Positions 1-9,277 of a stretch of DNA of 64,000 bases are shown here, piece after piece. A program made the translations under genes and the position numbers. The first letter of the stretch is position 1; each line of letters opens with the position of its first letter. The stretch is from Litoditis marina (taxonomy: Eukaryota > Nematoda > Chromadorea > Rhabditida > Rhabditidae). Where the stretch lies: the NCBI GenBank assembly GCA_964036275.1, contig OZ038438.1, forward strand, positions 1-64,000, read 5' to 3'. The notes beneath the pieces were generated by a model. The model searched no databases. It was given only the letters and a program-made list of their open reading frames with translations, and was not told where the DNA came from.

Positions 1-665
1 AACCCGCAGTAGATTCATAGTAATTATTCAAAAGTGCGTGTTTCGTGTGGAAATGCAATATTATAACTCAAAAACTGAAGGGATAAACGTATCGGAGATT
101 ATACAAATCAGTTTCGAGAAAATGAGCAGATCATTTTTTCCAAGTCTGACAATTCAACTTTTTTTCGATCGTTAAGATGAGTTCCTGGCAACTGCATCTC
201 TATAATATGAGTATTCAATCGTTTAAAATGGAACGACTTGACATTTTACTTAGCAAATCATGATGGAAAACCATATAATGGAATTTAAGAGAAAAAATTT
301 CATGGTTATTGCTCATAACTTCAATTTCTTCACCAAAATCATGATTGTCCAAAAATTTGTTCCGATATCCTGATGTACAACTAATATTCATGCATATTGG
401 AACATTGAATGCATTTTCACCCTTAAAAACGAATTTTGAAAAAAAAATTTTCCGCCCTTACTTAAGTACGGACTTCTCCATCACTGGTCGTTGAGGTTTG
501 AGTTGATTTCGGTTTAATTACCCAAGTTTGAGGTACTTTTCGAGAACGGAAAGGTATCATATTATACTTTGATGTTGATAGGGTGCATGGAGCGCTAATA
601 TTGCGTTAAATGAAACTATTTATTGAAAAAGTATTATTTTAGATTAATTGTGGTAGATTTGAATA
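1..665. other. Non-coding, AT-rich flank
   Basis: I see no convincing coding exon, RNA gene or repeat here. The DNA is AT-rich with short A runs (for example around 438-452). Confidence 0.5.
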
Positions 666-803
666 TCAATTAGTTTACTGCGCAGTTACTGCGGGTTTAC
701 TGCAGATTTACTGCCGATTTACCCCTGGTAGTACCGCGGTACTACCAGCGGTAAATCGGCAGTCAAACCGGGGTAGAACTGCAGGAACTTTGCTGTCAAT
801 TAG
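666..803. mobile_element. Small palindromic MITE, 8-bp target duplication
   Basis: The direct repeat TCAATTAG at 666-673 and 796-803 encloses a 122-bp body built from ACTGC/GATTTAC motifs in both orientations, with a perfect palindrome at its centre (ggtagtaccgcggtactacc, about 728-747). An 8-bp duplication is the size made by hAT-type transposases (known), but no transposase is present. A related ACTGC/GTAGTA-rich stretch is seen at 36123-36206 next to the assembly gap. Confidence 0.6.
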
Positions 804-907
804 CAGTTTTTATTTCCCTGTGATGTGTACTTTAACACGGTTGTTAAAATGGACACTTTCTTCAAGTTCTTCTCATTGTTGTCCGATATTCCTCCCATGC
901 ACTAGCC

Positions 908-1261
908 ATGTCAAGCTGCAATGAAGGTGAGTACCCAGCTCTTTACTATCAAACCATCATTTACACCGTTTTTGGTTTTTTTTTATTTCTTTATACAAGC
1001 TTGTCTTCGCGCCCACTTTCTACCATTTCTTTTTTGAATCAATGAACAGTAGCTGCAGCTCATATCATTTCAAACAATCATCTAAAACATGATTCATTTC
1101 TTCTTTACAACAACAGTAAATTAATTTGTTTCTTCTCGTTTTCAGTGATTGCATTGGCCGCGGCACGACAATATGAGGAGATCCTGGTTGCACGGGCATG
1201 TGTCACGCTTTTCGAGTGTCTGAAACAATCTTTACCATCGTCAGATGCCGTTTCTGTGTAG
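908..1261 (+). CDS. Candidate two-exon small coding unit, weak
   Basis: Exon 908-926 (MSSCNE) ends at a good donor (G|GTGAGT). A TTTTCAG acceptor at 1139-1145 opens exon 1146-1261, which stays in phase and ends at TAG, giving about 44 residues. The first part may extend upstream in frame (from about 852). I recognise no family. It could be the 3' end of a larger gene or chance. After the stop, the same frame holds a hydrophobic run (about 1262-1321) bounded by stops; a collagen N-terminal membrane segment would look similar, but I cannot join it. Confidence 0.22.
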
Positions 1262-1529
1262 ACTATTTGCACCCTTGTTACCGTTTTGTCACCAATCATC
1301 CTTGTTATCTGTTTCATCGTACTCTAATCATACGGATAGCTATGTGTAAATAGATATTTGAAAATGTTCAACGAACCATCCAACCAAAGGCACTGGTTTT
1401 GTAAGATTTTTCTAATGGAATCACACTGTATTGTCTAGTAGCTACAAACTGAGAAGTCCAAACTACACGCAAATAAATTCAATCATAACTAAAAGTTAAT
1501 GACACGTAAATACTGTCGACATGTTTCAG

Positions 1530-2366
1530 ACCTATTCCGAGGACGCTTACCAAGGAATGTTGCCGACTTTCATTCACACCTCTACCTTCAACCAATTGAT
1601 CGGTAGAAACAAGAGAGACGCAAAGGAATGCAACTGTGGACCCCAGCTAGGAAACTGTCCCATCGGACCCGAGGGACCTCCCGGAAGCCCCGGAGAACCC
1701 GGAAAGGATGGACCACCCGGAGTCGCCGGTACTCCCGGTAGCGCCGGACTTGCCATTCTCGCCGATATTGGGGAGAAACACTGCATCCAATGTCCCGCCG
1801 GAGCTCCCGGAGCTCCCGGACTTGATGACCCTGCTGGACCAGCCGGTGTATCTGGAGTCGACGGAATGGACGGAGTTGCCGGTAGAGACGGTCAACCCGG
1901 AGCTCCCGGTCAGGCCGGAGATGCTGGTGCAGCCGGAGCTCCCGGAGAGGACGGACAACCCGGACTGGACGGCGCCAAGGGAACCAAGGGAAAGGGACTG
2001 CCCGGACCTCCGGGTCCCGTCGGACCAGCCGGACCACCCGGGCAGGAGGGTTGTGTCGGTGAGGCCGGTAGAGACGGACAGAACGGAGAAGTCGGATCAG
2101 CCGGTCCCGCCGGAAACCAGGGACTAGCCGGTCAGGACGGCGGTCCCGGGCCGGTCGGGGAGGCGGGGCTTCCGGGATCGGACGCGGCCTATTGTCCCTG
2201 TCCCGCGAGATCTGTCAATATCGGCCAATTACACAAGCAACCGGGTTGCATGCAACCAAACTGCAACCAGGTTGCATGTGTAAAGACAGTTTGGTTGCTT
2301 TCCAAATGCAACCGGGTTGCTTTCGGTTGCTTTTCAAATGCAATCAAACGCAACCAATTCTATTAA
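1530..2366 (+). CDS. Nematode cuticle-type collagen, 3' end altered by element insertion
   Basis: This is an extracellular structural protein of the cuticle family. The exon begins after a TTTCAG acceptor (1529); the usual N-terminal hydrophobic anchor would lie in an unseen upstream exon. In order it shows a basic RNKR site (about residues 28-31 of the exon) like the subtilisin-type cleavage site of cuticle collagens, a Cys pair (CNC), a first Gly-X-Y block, a non-repeat spacer with CIQCPAG, a second and third Gly-X-Y block, and the family ending YCPCPARS. Two oddities: one triplet reads DPA where GPA is expected (about 1825-1833), a Gly-to-Asp change, and the last 48 codons (2223-2366) are read from an inserted palindromic element. 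Long antisense frames here are shadows of the Gly/Pro repeats. Confidence 0.85.
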   Translation, partial: TYSEDAYQGMLPTFIHTSTFNQLIGRNKRDAKECNCGPQLGNCPIGPEGPPGSPGEPGKDGPPGVAGTPGSAGLAILADIGEKHCIQCPAGAPGAPGLDDPAGPAGVSGVDGMDGVAGRDGQPGAPGQAGDAGAAGAPGEDGQPGLDGAKGTKGKGLPGPPGPVGPAGPPGQEGCVGEAGRDGQNGEVGSAGPAGNQGLAGQDGGPGPVGEAGLPGSDAAYCPCPARSVNIGQLHKQPGCMQPNCNQVACVKTVWLLSKCNRVAFGCFSNAIKRNQFY

Positions 2367-2488
2367 AAACCGGAAAATGTCTAAAAATTGAGTGTTTGGT
2401 TGCATTTGAAAAGCAACCGAATTTTCTTAACACATGCAATCCGGTGGCATTTTGGTTGCATGCAACCTGGTTGTATGTGTAAACCGCC
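2223..2488. mobile_element. 266-bp palindromic MITE with 9-bp target duplication, inside collagen
   Basis: The direct repeat GTCAATATC (2214-2222 and 2489-2497) flanks the element. The termini are imperfect inverted repeats (GGC...TTACACA...CAACC) and the body is a run of GGTTGC/GCAACC motifs, including GGTTGCATGCAACC palindromes. Target duplications of 9 bp are typical of Mutator-like transposases (known); no transposase is encoded. It supplies the present C-terminal codons and stop of the collagen. Confidence 0.85.
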
Positions 2489-2497
2489 GTCAATATC

Positions 2498-2572
2498 TAC
2501 AGTCAGGCGGTGTCTCCGGGTTTCCCACCAAAAGAGGGAGACGAGTACGAAAACAAGATCAAGAAGAACTGA
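2498..2572 (+). pseudogene. Displaced original C-terminus of the collagen
   Basis: Directly after the second copy of the target duplication, in the collagen frame, there are 24 open codons and TGA (YSQAVSPGFPP... ending KIKKN). The empty site joins in frame, so this is very probably the ancestral tail, now downstream of an in-element stop and not translated unless the element is spliced out. Confidence 0.75.
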
Positions 2573-3500
2573 AGACAAAAATTATATCATCATTTCTGTA
2601 CATATGTGTTTTACTGAGATAAATATTCATTTACCGTTTCAACATTAGAATGTAACACAAATGCTTCGAGCAAACCCTGTTACAAACCTTCGCCCAATAG
2701 CATTTTCGCGAAGTTCACTGCTAAATTTACACCAACAAAAAACTGATAGTCACTTAAAATCAATCAATAACGAATCTCATATTCATTACATCCCAATATA
2801 CATACAATACAACATAAAATGTTTGTACAATTGCGTGAAAATATTATACAAAGTGACAATTGCACTAGAAAAACTGGCAATATAGAGAATGAAGGTAGAA
2901 AACGTAATACGTTTCCTTGATTGAGTAGGTAAATTTGGCTAGACTAGTACACATGTGAGTTCATAATTACAACATTACGATGTATTTTAAAGCCCACCGT
3001 CTAATGCTACAAATTTCTAAAATCTAAAAAAGTGAATCGCAATCCAAATGACCAGTAACTTATATAACTTAAAAGTTAATGTACGTACAATGCTAAATAC
3101 ATTCAGAAATAGTGTGAAAGCCGGTGCAAAAGTGAACGTACTATTATAGCGTGTACTATAGCGATAGGTTTGTACCACCAAAAAGAGAATGTGAACTTAC
3201 AATACTCTGAAACACTAAACACTATATGAATGAGCAGAAACGATGAGGATATAATATTGAGAAAACCATTCATACTAGTAGCAAACAACCGAAAGAACGG
3301 CATACAGAAACATTGTAAAATCTACCATTATTACTAACTTTTTAGAACTTTACAGACAGGGATGAAAAGACGTTTTCATGATTTCTACATAGGAATACAT
3401 AATACACCTGTTTCTTACATCGCATCAACTTAAAGTAACCGCATTTCACATGAACCAAACTTTTTACACGTCAGAATAGGCTTGAGTGTTCTTCGAACTT
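2573..3500. other. AT-rich intergenic DNA
   Basis: I see only short, low-quality frames here and no splice pattern that makes an exon. This is the collagen 3' flank and the 3' flank of the minus-strand kinase-like gene. Confidence 0.5.
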
Positions 3501-3574
3501 CTACGACTGCTCTTGAATCCTCTTCAGACCTTCGTCACGCACAGTTTTCAGCATTTTCTGAAAGATGAAACTAT

Positions 3575-3652
<78 letters not shown>

Positions 3653-6600
3653 AGAGAAATGAAGAAAGAGGGAGAGAGGGAGAAAGAAAAAGAGAGAGAG
3701 GGAGAGAGAGAGAGAGAGAGAGCCCACGGACCAACCTTGCGATCCAACACTCTCTTGTACCTGGCTAGTTCAGCTAACCTCACCACCAAGTCGTGCCTGA
3801 AAAATAATATCATTCTCTAAAACAACATCTCAGATGTCGAAACGAACCGACCGATTACTACAAGTTTGTAACCTATTCAGGAGGGGGTCGTATCTGTCGC
3901 ACAGGGGTGAAATGTAGTTCGAAAAAAGGTTGATTTTTCAATGTTCGAAAATTGTTAAGAAATTTATATTACACAATTTTCGGTAACTTCCCAGTTTTAA
4001 GAGAGGTAGGTCGTACTAGCATCAAAGTCAGACTCAATGTATTCAACCATGTGCTGTCTTCGTTGAGAAAATGAACCCTATCTATAGTCGGTTTCGTGCA
4101 ACAATAGTTAAATTTTTATATCCTGTAGGCATTGTAAATGGTGACAACTTTGTGAATCTCTTTTTCACATTGGTTACTACAAGCAAGAAACAGTGAATCG
4201 AAAAGTCTGTTTGTTTGTTAGATGAATGTCCTTGAATGTTTGAAAAATTATTGTAGAAAGTCATCGAATGGTGAAACGGCGTCAACTCACTTTGCTGCCA
4301 ACTTTTTTCTTATCTCCTGCTCGACGTCGAATTGCTGGTGACAGCCGGCCACGTGCTCATTCAACAGCTGCTCCGAATACGGGCTTCCCTGCTGTGGCGG
4401 CGGGGGCTGGAATGTTAAATAGTTAAAGTACGCTGGTAATAAATGAGTAATAGAGAAGAATTCGGCCTTAAATCGTCCAATGATGGGGAATGGCTAATGT
4501 ATTACTTCCTAGCTAGCACACTTTTACTGTGGCGGAGAGAAGTTCTCAGAGTTCCACGATCTCTCTCCCTCTCTCTTTGAAGATTGACGGATCAGACAAC
4601 AACTCAGAATTGCGCCCCGCTCAAAGCACTTATATCTGCACTTAATGCGGTCTTAAAAAATTGAAGGTATGCCGTGTTTTTCTTACCTACTCTCTCTCTC
4701 TCTCAAAAAAAAAACCCTCACCCTCAAATGTCTGTCAATACGATCCATGACATTGAAAGGTTGCTCCTGGGTTGAGGTGGGAGTTATCGATTGATTATTT
4801 ATCGATCGACTTGACACAGTACGTCGCATCAGCCCAGCTACAGAGTGAGAGCGATTGGATCGCTGAGCGGCTGCTTCTGCTGCTGCTTCCGCTGGGACTG
4901 GCTGGCAGGTTGGTCTGAAATCTCATATTTTAGAAGTTTTTGATAATAACAAACCAGAAAGTTTTTGATAATAACAAACCAAATGGTAAACTCCCACCCT
5001 TCAATTGTGCAACTGAACATTGTGATAGTCACGTTCTCTTTGACAGAGTTTCTATTGAAAATGCTCTCAATTCGTGGCCTCAATCTTTTTCAGTCACTCC
5101 TGACGGAATTCCGTTCAAGTTTATTAAAGAAGTAGTTGGCCAAATTAGTGAGCCTTTGGAATTCCTTTTCACCCTGAGTATGATACGTTGTGAGGTACCA
5201 AAACGTTGGAAACATTCCTTGGTTACCCCTATACCAAAGAAAGCACCGTTTACAGATCCGAACAATTACAGGCCAATCAGTATTACTTCCATTTTTGCTC
5301 GTTTGTTTGAGAAAATTCTAAAAAAGCATATGACTGGCCATCTAGATCGAAATAAAATTATTTCCGAGCATCAACATGGTTTCAGAAAAGGAAAATCTGT
5401 TGAAACTCAGATGCTAGAGTGTGTTAATGATTGGACAAACACTACTGATAAGGATAGATTCACTGATGTGGTATATTTCGACTTCTCGAAAGCTTTTGAT
5501 CGAGTTTCACATCCTAAGTTATTGTATAAGTTGAGAGCACTTGGTTTCCACAACCAAACAGTCAATTGGCTAGAAAAGTTTTTATTACAAAGAACTTTTC
5601 AAGTCAAAGTAAAAGATAGTCTTTCTGATGTTTTCAAGATTACTAGTGGAGTACCTCAAGGTGGAGCCATTTCTCCACTCCTCTTTAGTGTTTATACGTG
5701 CGAAATACCTAGTATACTTGTCAAACCAGGTTTAGTGAGCTGCAAAGTTTTTGCAGATGATACAAAGATTTACCAGGATTTCTGTGTGGATGATAGTAAA
5801 GTGCATTTGCAAGAATCGATTGACAGTATGTACTCTTGGTCGGTTCAGTGGGAGTTACCTTTCTCCGTAGAAAAAACAAAGGTACTACATATTGGAAATA
5901 AAAACCCCAAGAATGTGTATACAGTCAATGGAACTGTCATGGGCGGTTGTGACACTGTGCGCGATTTAGGTTTCACAGTCACAAGTAGTTTGACATTTGC
6001 CGATCATTGCAAACGTATAGTCGCTGCAGCTAAAAGAAGGACATACAATATGTTCAAAACTTTGAAACTGAAGAATAAGTTCACGTGGATTAAGGTTTAC
6101 AAAACATACATTCGTCCTATTGTTGAGAGTGGCTGCACTGTGTTCAACTCTGAGAGAATGTGTGTAAAAGCAATCGAATCAGTGCAGAATGACTTCACTA
6201 GGAAGTTATTCATGCGACTAGGAGGTTATACGTATTGTAAAATACCGTCAGCTGAGTTCAGAAATAAGAAATTAGGTCTTCAGTCTTTAGAGAAAATACG
6301 TAACGTCTTTGATTTGATCATGGTTCACAAGATTGTACATGGAAACTCTGGCGTCGAGACTGCAAAGTTTTATACCTTTGAAAACTCGCGAACCAGGGGT
6401 ACAAGGTTGAAATTACGTTTCACCGCTCCCAAATTCAAGACTAGAGCACAATTTTTCACTGTCAGAGCTGGTTCTAAATACTTGAAAATCACGAAAAATA
6501 AATCTGTACCTGTTTCAGTCAAATGTATGAAAAAATATTTGTTTGAAACCCTTAACTAATTAATGAATTGAACGTTTCTGTTGGAGCCCATTTGAGTTTT

Positions 6601-8691
6601 GTAGGTCAGTGGCTTGTGTTAGTTAACTTCTTGCTCAGTTTCCGTTTTTATTGTTGTGTAAACCATCATCATTCCGACATATATATCGTTAATGTGTTGT
6701 TGTAGTACTGTTCTCATTCCACATCCCACTTTATCACTTTGTTCTATGTTTTATTTCTGTTTCCACCACTTTTTCCCACTTCTCATCTCATTTTTTCACG
6801 TATTTATATGCGTAATAAATCAATCAATCAAAGCAAACCAGTATTAACCGACTTAGAACATTTAATAAACGCCTTGTGTTTGCCAAATTGTATTGGCATG
6901 TACTAAAGGCATTGATAGACATTAAGGTTGTTTTCAGATTTTTGAGAAAATTGAGTTTCGGAAATTTTCGAGTTTCAAAAAGAAAGTTCGACTCGACTCG
7001 AAAATTTTCGAGTTTCGAGTTCGTCTTTAACAACCCTAATTTACATATTCCAACACTCCAGTAACGTCAGAATATCTAAACCTGATGTTTCCAAACATCC
7101 GAAAAGATTCAAATCTGATTCACGATAGAAACCAACCTTCAAGAGAATCGAAAAGTACTCCACCAGCTCGACACTAGTGGGACGTAGCTTCGGATTGGCA
7201 TGCCAGCACCTATAATATGTTCCGTTCGATTAAAACATAGAACTACTTCATTATTCATCGCCTATGGTTCACATTTGCAAGGTGATTCATTTTTCATTTG
7301 AAGGCAGGATAACCGAAAAGTTGACCGATCCTACCATACCCCCTCCCCTCTTGAACGATGCAAAATCAACGAAAATTCAGAAATTATTCTTCATAATTCT
7401 AAGTTTATTTTGAACACAAACGCATAAAGTTTTCTCCGGACCGGATCAATGAATTCATTAGTATTATACTCCTTAAACATAAAACATATCTCACCTTTTA
7501 TAGAACCTGGATAGAATCGGATCACACTTCAGCTCCGGTGGTCTGGTACCACTCTCGGCCACATTCCACAACAGGGCGGTGCGCTCGTAAAACATGTAGG
7601 GCTCTCTGGAAATAGTTGTAAAATGCTGGCTAGGAAAAGTTCCTCTAAAGCCAATTTTCGACAAAACGTGACTTTTAACAGGGCTTTCGACCCTATAGTG
7701 CATGTGGCCCAACATAGAGGAGGATGTTGCATGTCAAAAATGGTGAATTCTATATCTAACCGGGTTTTTAGGTAACCTAACCCTTTTTTGGTAACCTTTT
7801 TTCAGGTTACCTCAGTAGGTAACCGGGTGGTAACCTAAAATGAAAAACCGGTTACCTGTTTTTCTAACAAAAAATATGGTTTTTACCCTTACAAAATTTG
7901 AGAACCGGATTTCAGTTTTAGGTTACTTTCAGGTTACCTACTAAGTAACCTGAAAAATTGGTTACCAAAAAAGGGTTAGGTTACCTGAAAACCCGGTTAG
8001 TTGTAGAATTGGTCCAAAAATTGGCATCAGTAGAAGGACCCGGTTGAAAAAAAATGTGTTTCTCTGAGCCGTACGCATAATCAATTGATTGAAAGTATAT
8101 GAATACATATGTACGAAAATAACATACTTCCACTAGGTTGATCCACGTGCCTTGTACTTTGCTCTTTCCACGTGACCGTACGTGCCTTTGCCTAATCGGT
8201 ACTTGTTCAGGCTATCAATCGAGGTACTGTAAAACAATAGGTTAGGTTAGTTTGCATTTGCACATACATAACATCTCAATGAAGAAAGTAATGTGTGATG
8301 TGTCAAATGAAGTTTAGAACTCGAACGGTTTCGACCTTGCCGAAAGGACAGAGGGATATCATTTAAACATTCACAATCGTAAACTCAAAACAAGCACAAG
8401 ACATTTCTGACTTACAAAGGAAACCGCATTTCTCGATTAAGTAGATACAGATACTCCTAATCCCAAATGTTTGCAACAAAGCTAGTAACCGAAACTCTAC
8501 GGAACTTTGAAATAAGTTCCTTATATAAGTCTTGAATTTTTTTTTCATAGTAAAAATATAAACTCACTCCGGTAATATCACGGATCTCAACTCAACGTCT
8601 TGGTGAAGGCATCTTTGTCGGAAGCGGCTGAGGCGCCAGTTCCAGAAGAAGAACTCGGCCCCGTGCTCGAACTAGATGGCACCCCCATCGT
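3501..8691 (-). CDS. TAK1 (MAP3K7)-like gene, kinase core not found
   Basis: TAK1 is a cytosolic MAP3K acting with TAB proteins. Reading on the minus strand: a Ser-rich N-terminal exon starting at ATG 8688 (8691 to about 8577); a glycine-loop exon (about 8226-8128, GKGTYGHVERAKYK); a C-lobe exon 7605-7495 (GTRPPELK, the substrate-lobe GTRPP of TAK1); 7209-7137 (CWHANPKLRPTSVELVEYF, subdomain XI); then linker and tail exons 4914-4722, 4406-4291, 3796-3736 and 3557-3501 with TAG. The tail (EHVAGCHQQFDVEQEIRKK, then KHDLVVRLAEL) aligns well with the C-terminal TAB-binding coiled coil of TAK1. Phases agree among the last four exons and between 7605-7495 and 7209-7137. Missing: catalytic Lys, HRD and DFG exons, as only about 520 bp lie between the glycine loop and the C-lobe, half of it a MITE. 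The 7137-to-4914 junction is out of phase, so another exon is missing there, where a retrotransposon sits. The glycine-loop exon reads into TAG at 8135-8133. Possibly a broken gene or a misassembly. Confidence 0.6.
3572..3723. repeat. (GA)n microsatellite
   Basis: Imperfect GA/AG dinucleotide tract with a few AAG and GGGA interruptions, lying in the intron between the last two exons of the TAK1-like gene, just 3' of the 3736 donor. It explains the long Ser/Leu frames on the minus strand. Confidence 0.9.
4932..6832 (+). mobile_element. 5'-truncated non-LTR retrotransposon (CR1/Jockey-like)
   Basis: It has an RT frame without an N-terminal endonuclease, an AT-rich 3' untranslated part, and a terminal AATC microsatellite (about 6814-6832), as in CR1-type elements. 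The 5' junction carries two copies of a ~21-bp sequence (agtttttgataataacaaac, 4932-4951 and 4959-4978). Similar AACAAACCAG/AAGCAAACCAG strings near both ends may be a target duplication, but this is not certain. It is inserted antisense in an intron of the TAK1-like gene. Confidence 0.8.
4940..6559 (+). CDS. Reverse transcriptase of a non-LTR retrotransposon (N-terminally truncated)
   Basis: One open frame of about 540 codons with RT blocks in order: YRPISI (about residue 112), HGFRKGKS (about 146), the palm motif FDFSKAFD (about 178), SGVPQGG..SPLLF (about 237), the catalytic FADD (about 271), and a C-terminal thumb/CCHC-less tail (KTYIRPIVESG). The frame opens without an ATG and lacks the apurinic endonuclease domain, so it is a 5'-truncated copy. 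It has no internal stop, which suggests a recent insertion. The family (CR1/Jockey rather than RTE) is inferred from motif style only. Confidence 0.9.
   Translation: MIITNQKVFDNNKPNGKLPPFNCATEHCDSHVLFDRVSIENALNSWPQSFSVTPDGIPFKFIKEVVGQISEPLEFLFTLSMIRCEVPKRWKHSLVTPIPKKAPFTDPNNYRPISITSIFARLFEKILKKHMTGHLDRNKIISEHQHGFRKGKSVETQMLECVNDWTNTTDKDRFTDVVYFDFSKAFDRVSHPKLLYKLRALGFHNQTVNWLEKFLLQRTFQVKVKDSLSDVFKITSGVPQGGAISPLLFSVYTCEIPSILVKPGLVSCKVFADDTKIYQDFCVDDSKVHLQESIDSMYSWSVQWELPFSVEKTKVLHIGNKNPKNVYTVNGTVMGGCDTVRDLGFTVTSSLTFADHCKRIVAAAKRRTYNMFKTLKLKNKFTWIKVYKTYIRPIVESGCTVFNSERMCVKAIESVQNDFTRKLFMRLGGYTYCKIPSAEFRNKKLGLQSLEKIRNVFDLIMVHKIVHGNSGVETAKFYTFENSRTRGTRLKLRFTAPKFKTRAQFFTVRAGSKYLKITKNKSVPVSVKCMKKYLFETLN
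6923..7037. mobile_element. Small copy of the AGGGTTGTTAA / CTCGAAA element
   Basis: It begins AAGGTTGTT and ends TTAACAACCCT, with a body of CTCGAAA/TTTCGAG motifs, as in the longer copy at 47443-48043 and the fragment at 56981-57052. It lies in an intron of the TAK1-like gene. Confidence 0.65.
7742..8015. mobile_element. GGTTACC-type palindromic MITE, copy 1
   Basis: Inverted termini GG..AATTCTA..CTAACCGGGTTTT, then AGGTTACC/GGTAACCT motifs running head to head. A possible direct repeat CAAAAAT flanks it, with unclear ends. A second copy in opposite orientation is at 14306-14605. It occupies about half of the short interval where the kinase core exons of the TAK1-like gene should be. Confidence 0.75.
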
Positions 8692-8814
8692 CTGAAAAAC
8701 GAGGGAAAATCAATCAAATGTAAATATGTCGAGAACAGTGTCCAACTAAACTACTCGTCTGGCAAGCAAGCATGTTAACTGCAAATAACGTGTACTATTC
8801 AAATAGTCTCGGCC

Positions 8815-9174
8815 TGTAAAGGATAGAAATCCTAAGAATTAAGAATCAAATGTGAAATATAGAAATAATTGAGTGGCAAGAGGACCACGATGCAACTATA
8901 CGCGAACAAAAGATAGTTATGGCTGATTTATAGTAATTAAAATAACAAAATTAAATAACAGACAGAAAAATACCGAACACTTTACAAGGATTAGGACAAG
9001 CAACTGCGCTATTGAATCGATGCAATTGTCATCATCGAATAGAATACAACGAATACTATTGACAGTCTAAACGGCATGCTCAATAATCGTCAACACCGAG
9101 TGTGTTGGATAGAAACAATTACCAGCTTATAAAGAAACCATGTCGCTAGCTAAGCGTATACTATATTATTAACA
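8815..9174 (-). repeat. 3' LTR
   Basis: 360-bp terminal repeat, ends TGTAAAG / TTAACA on the plus strand. The interior sequence next to it (CCCCCCGGT on the coding strand) is not a classical polypurine tract. Confidence 0.9.
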
Positions 9175-9277
9175 ACCGGGGGGTCTCCGAAGAGGCGTCC
9201 CGCCGATTAGAACGACATACAAGATAGGGTGTTAAAACTTGAATAAACCCTCTTCAAATGCAATAATGAGACTATCG

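Noticed and set aside
1588..2037. Long antisense frames of 103-149 codons over the collagen
   Set aside because: They mirror the Gly-X-Y codon repeat (Arg/Val or Ser/Gly periodicity) and have no family or splice support.
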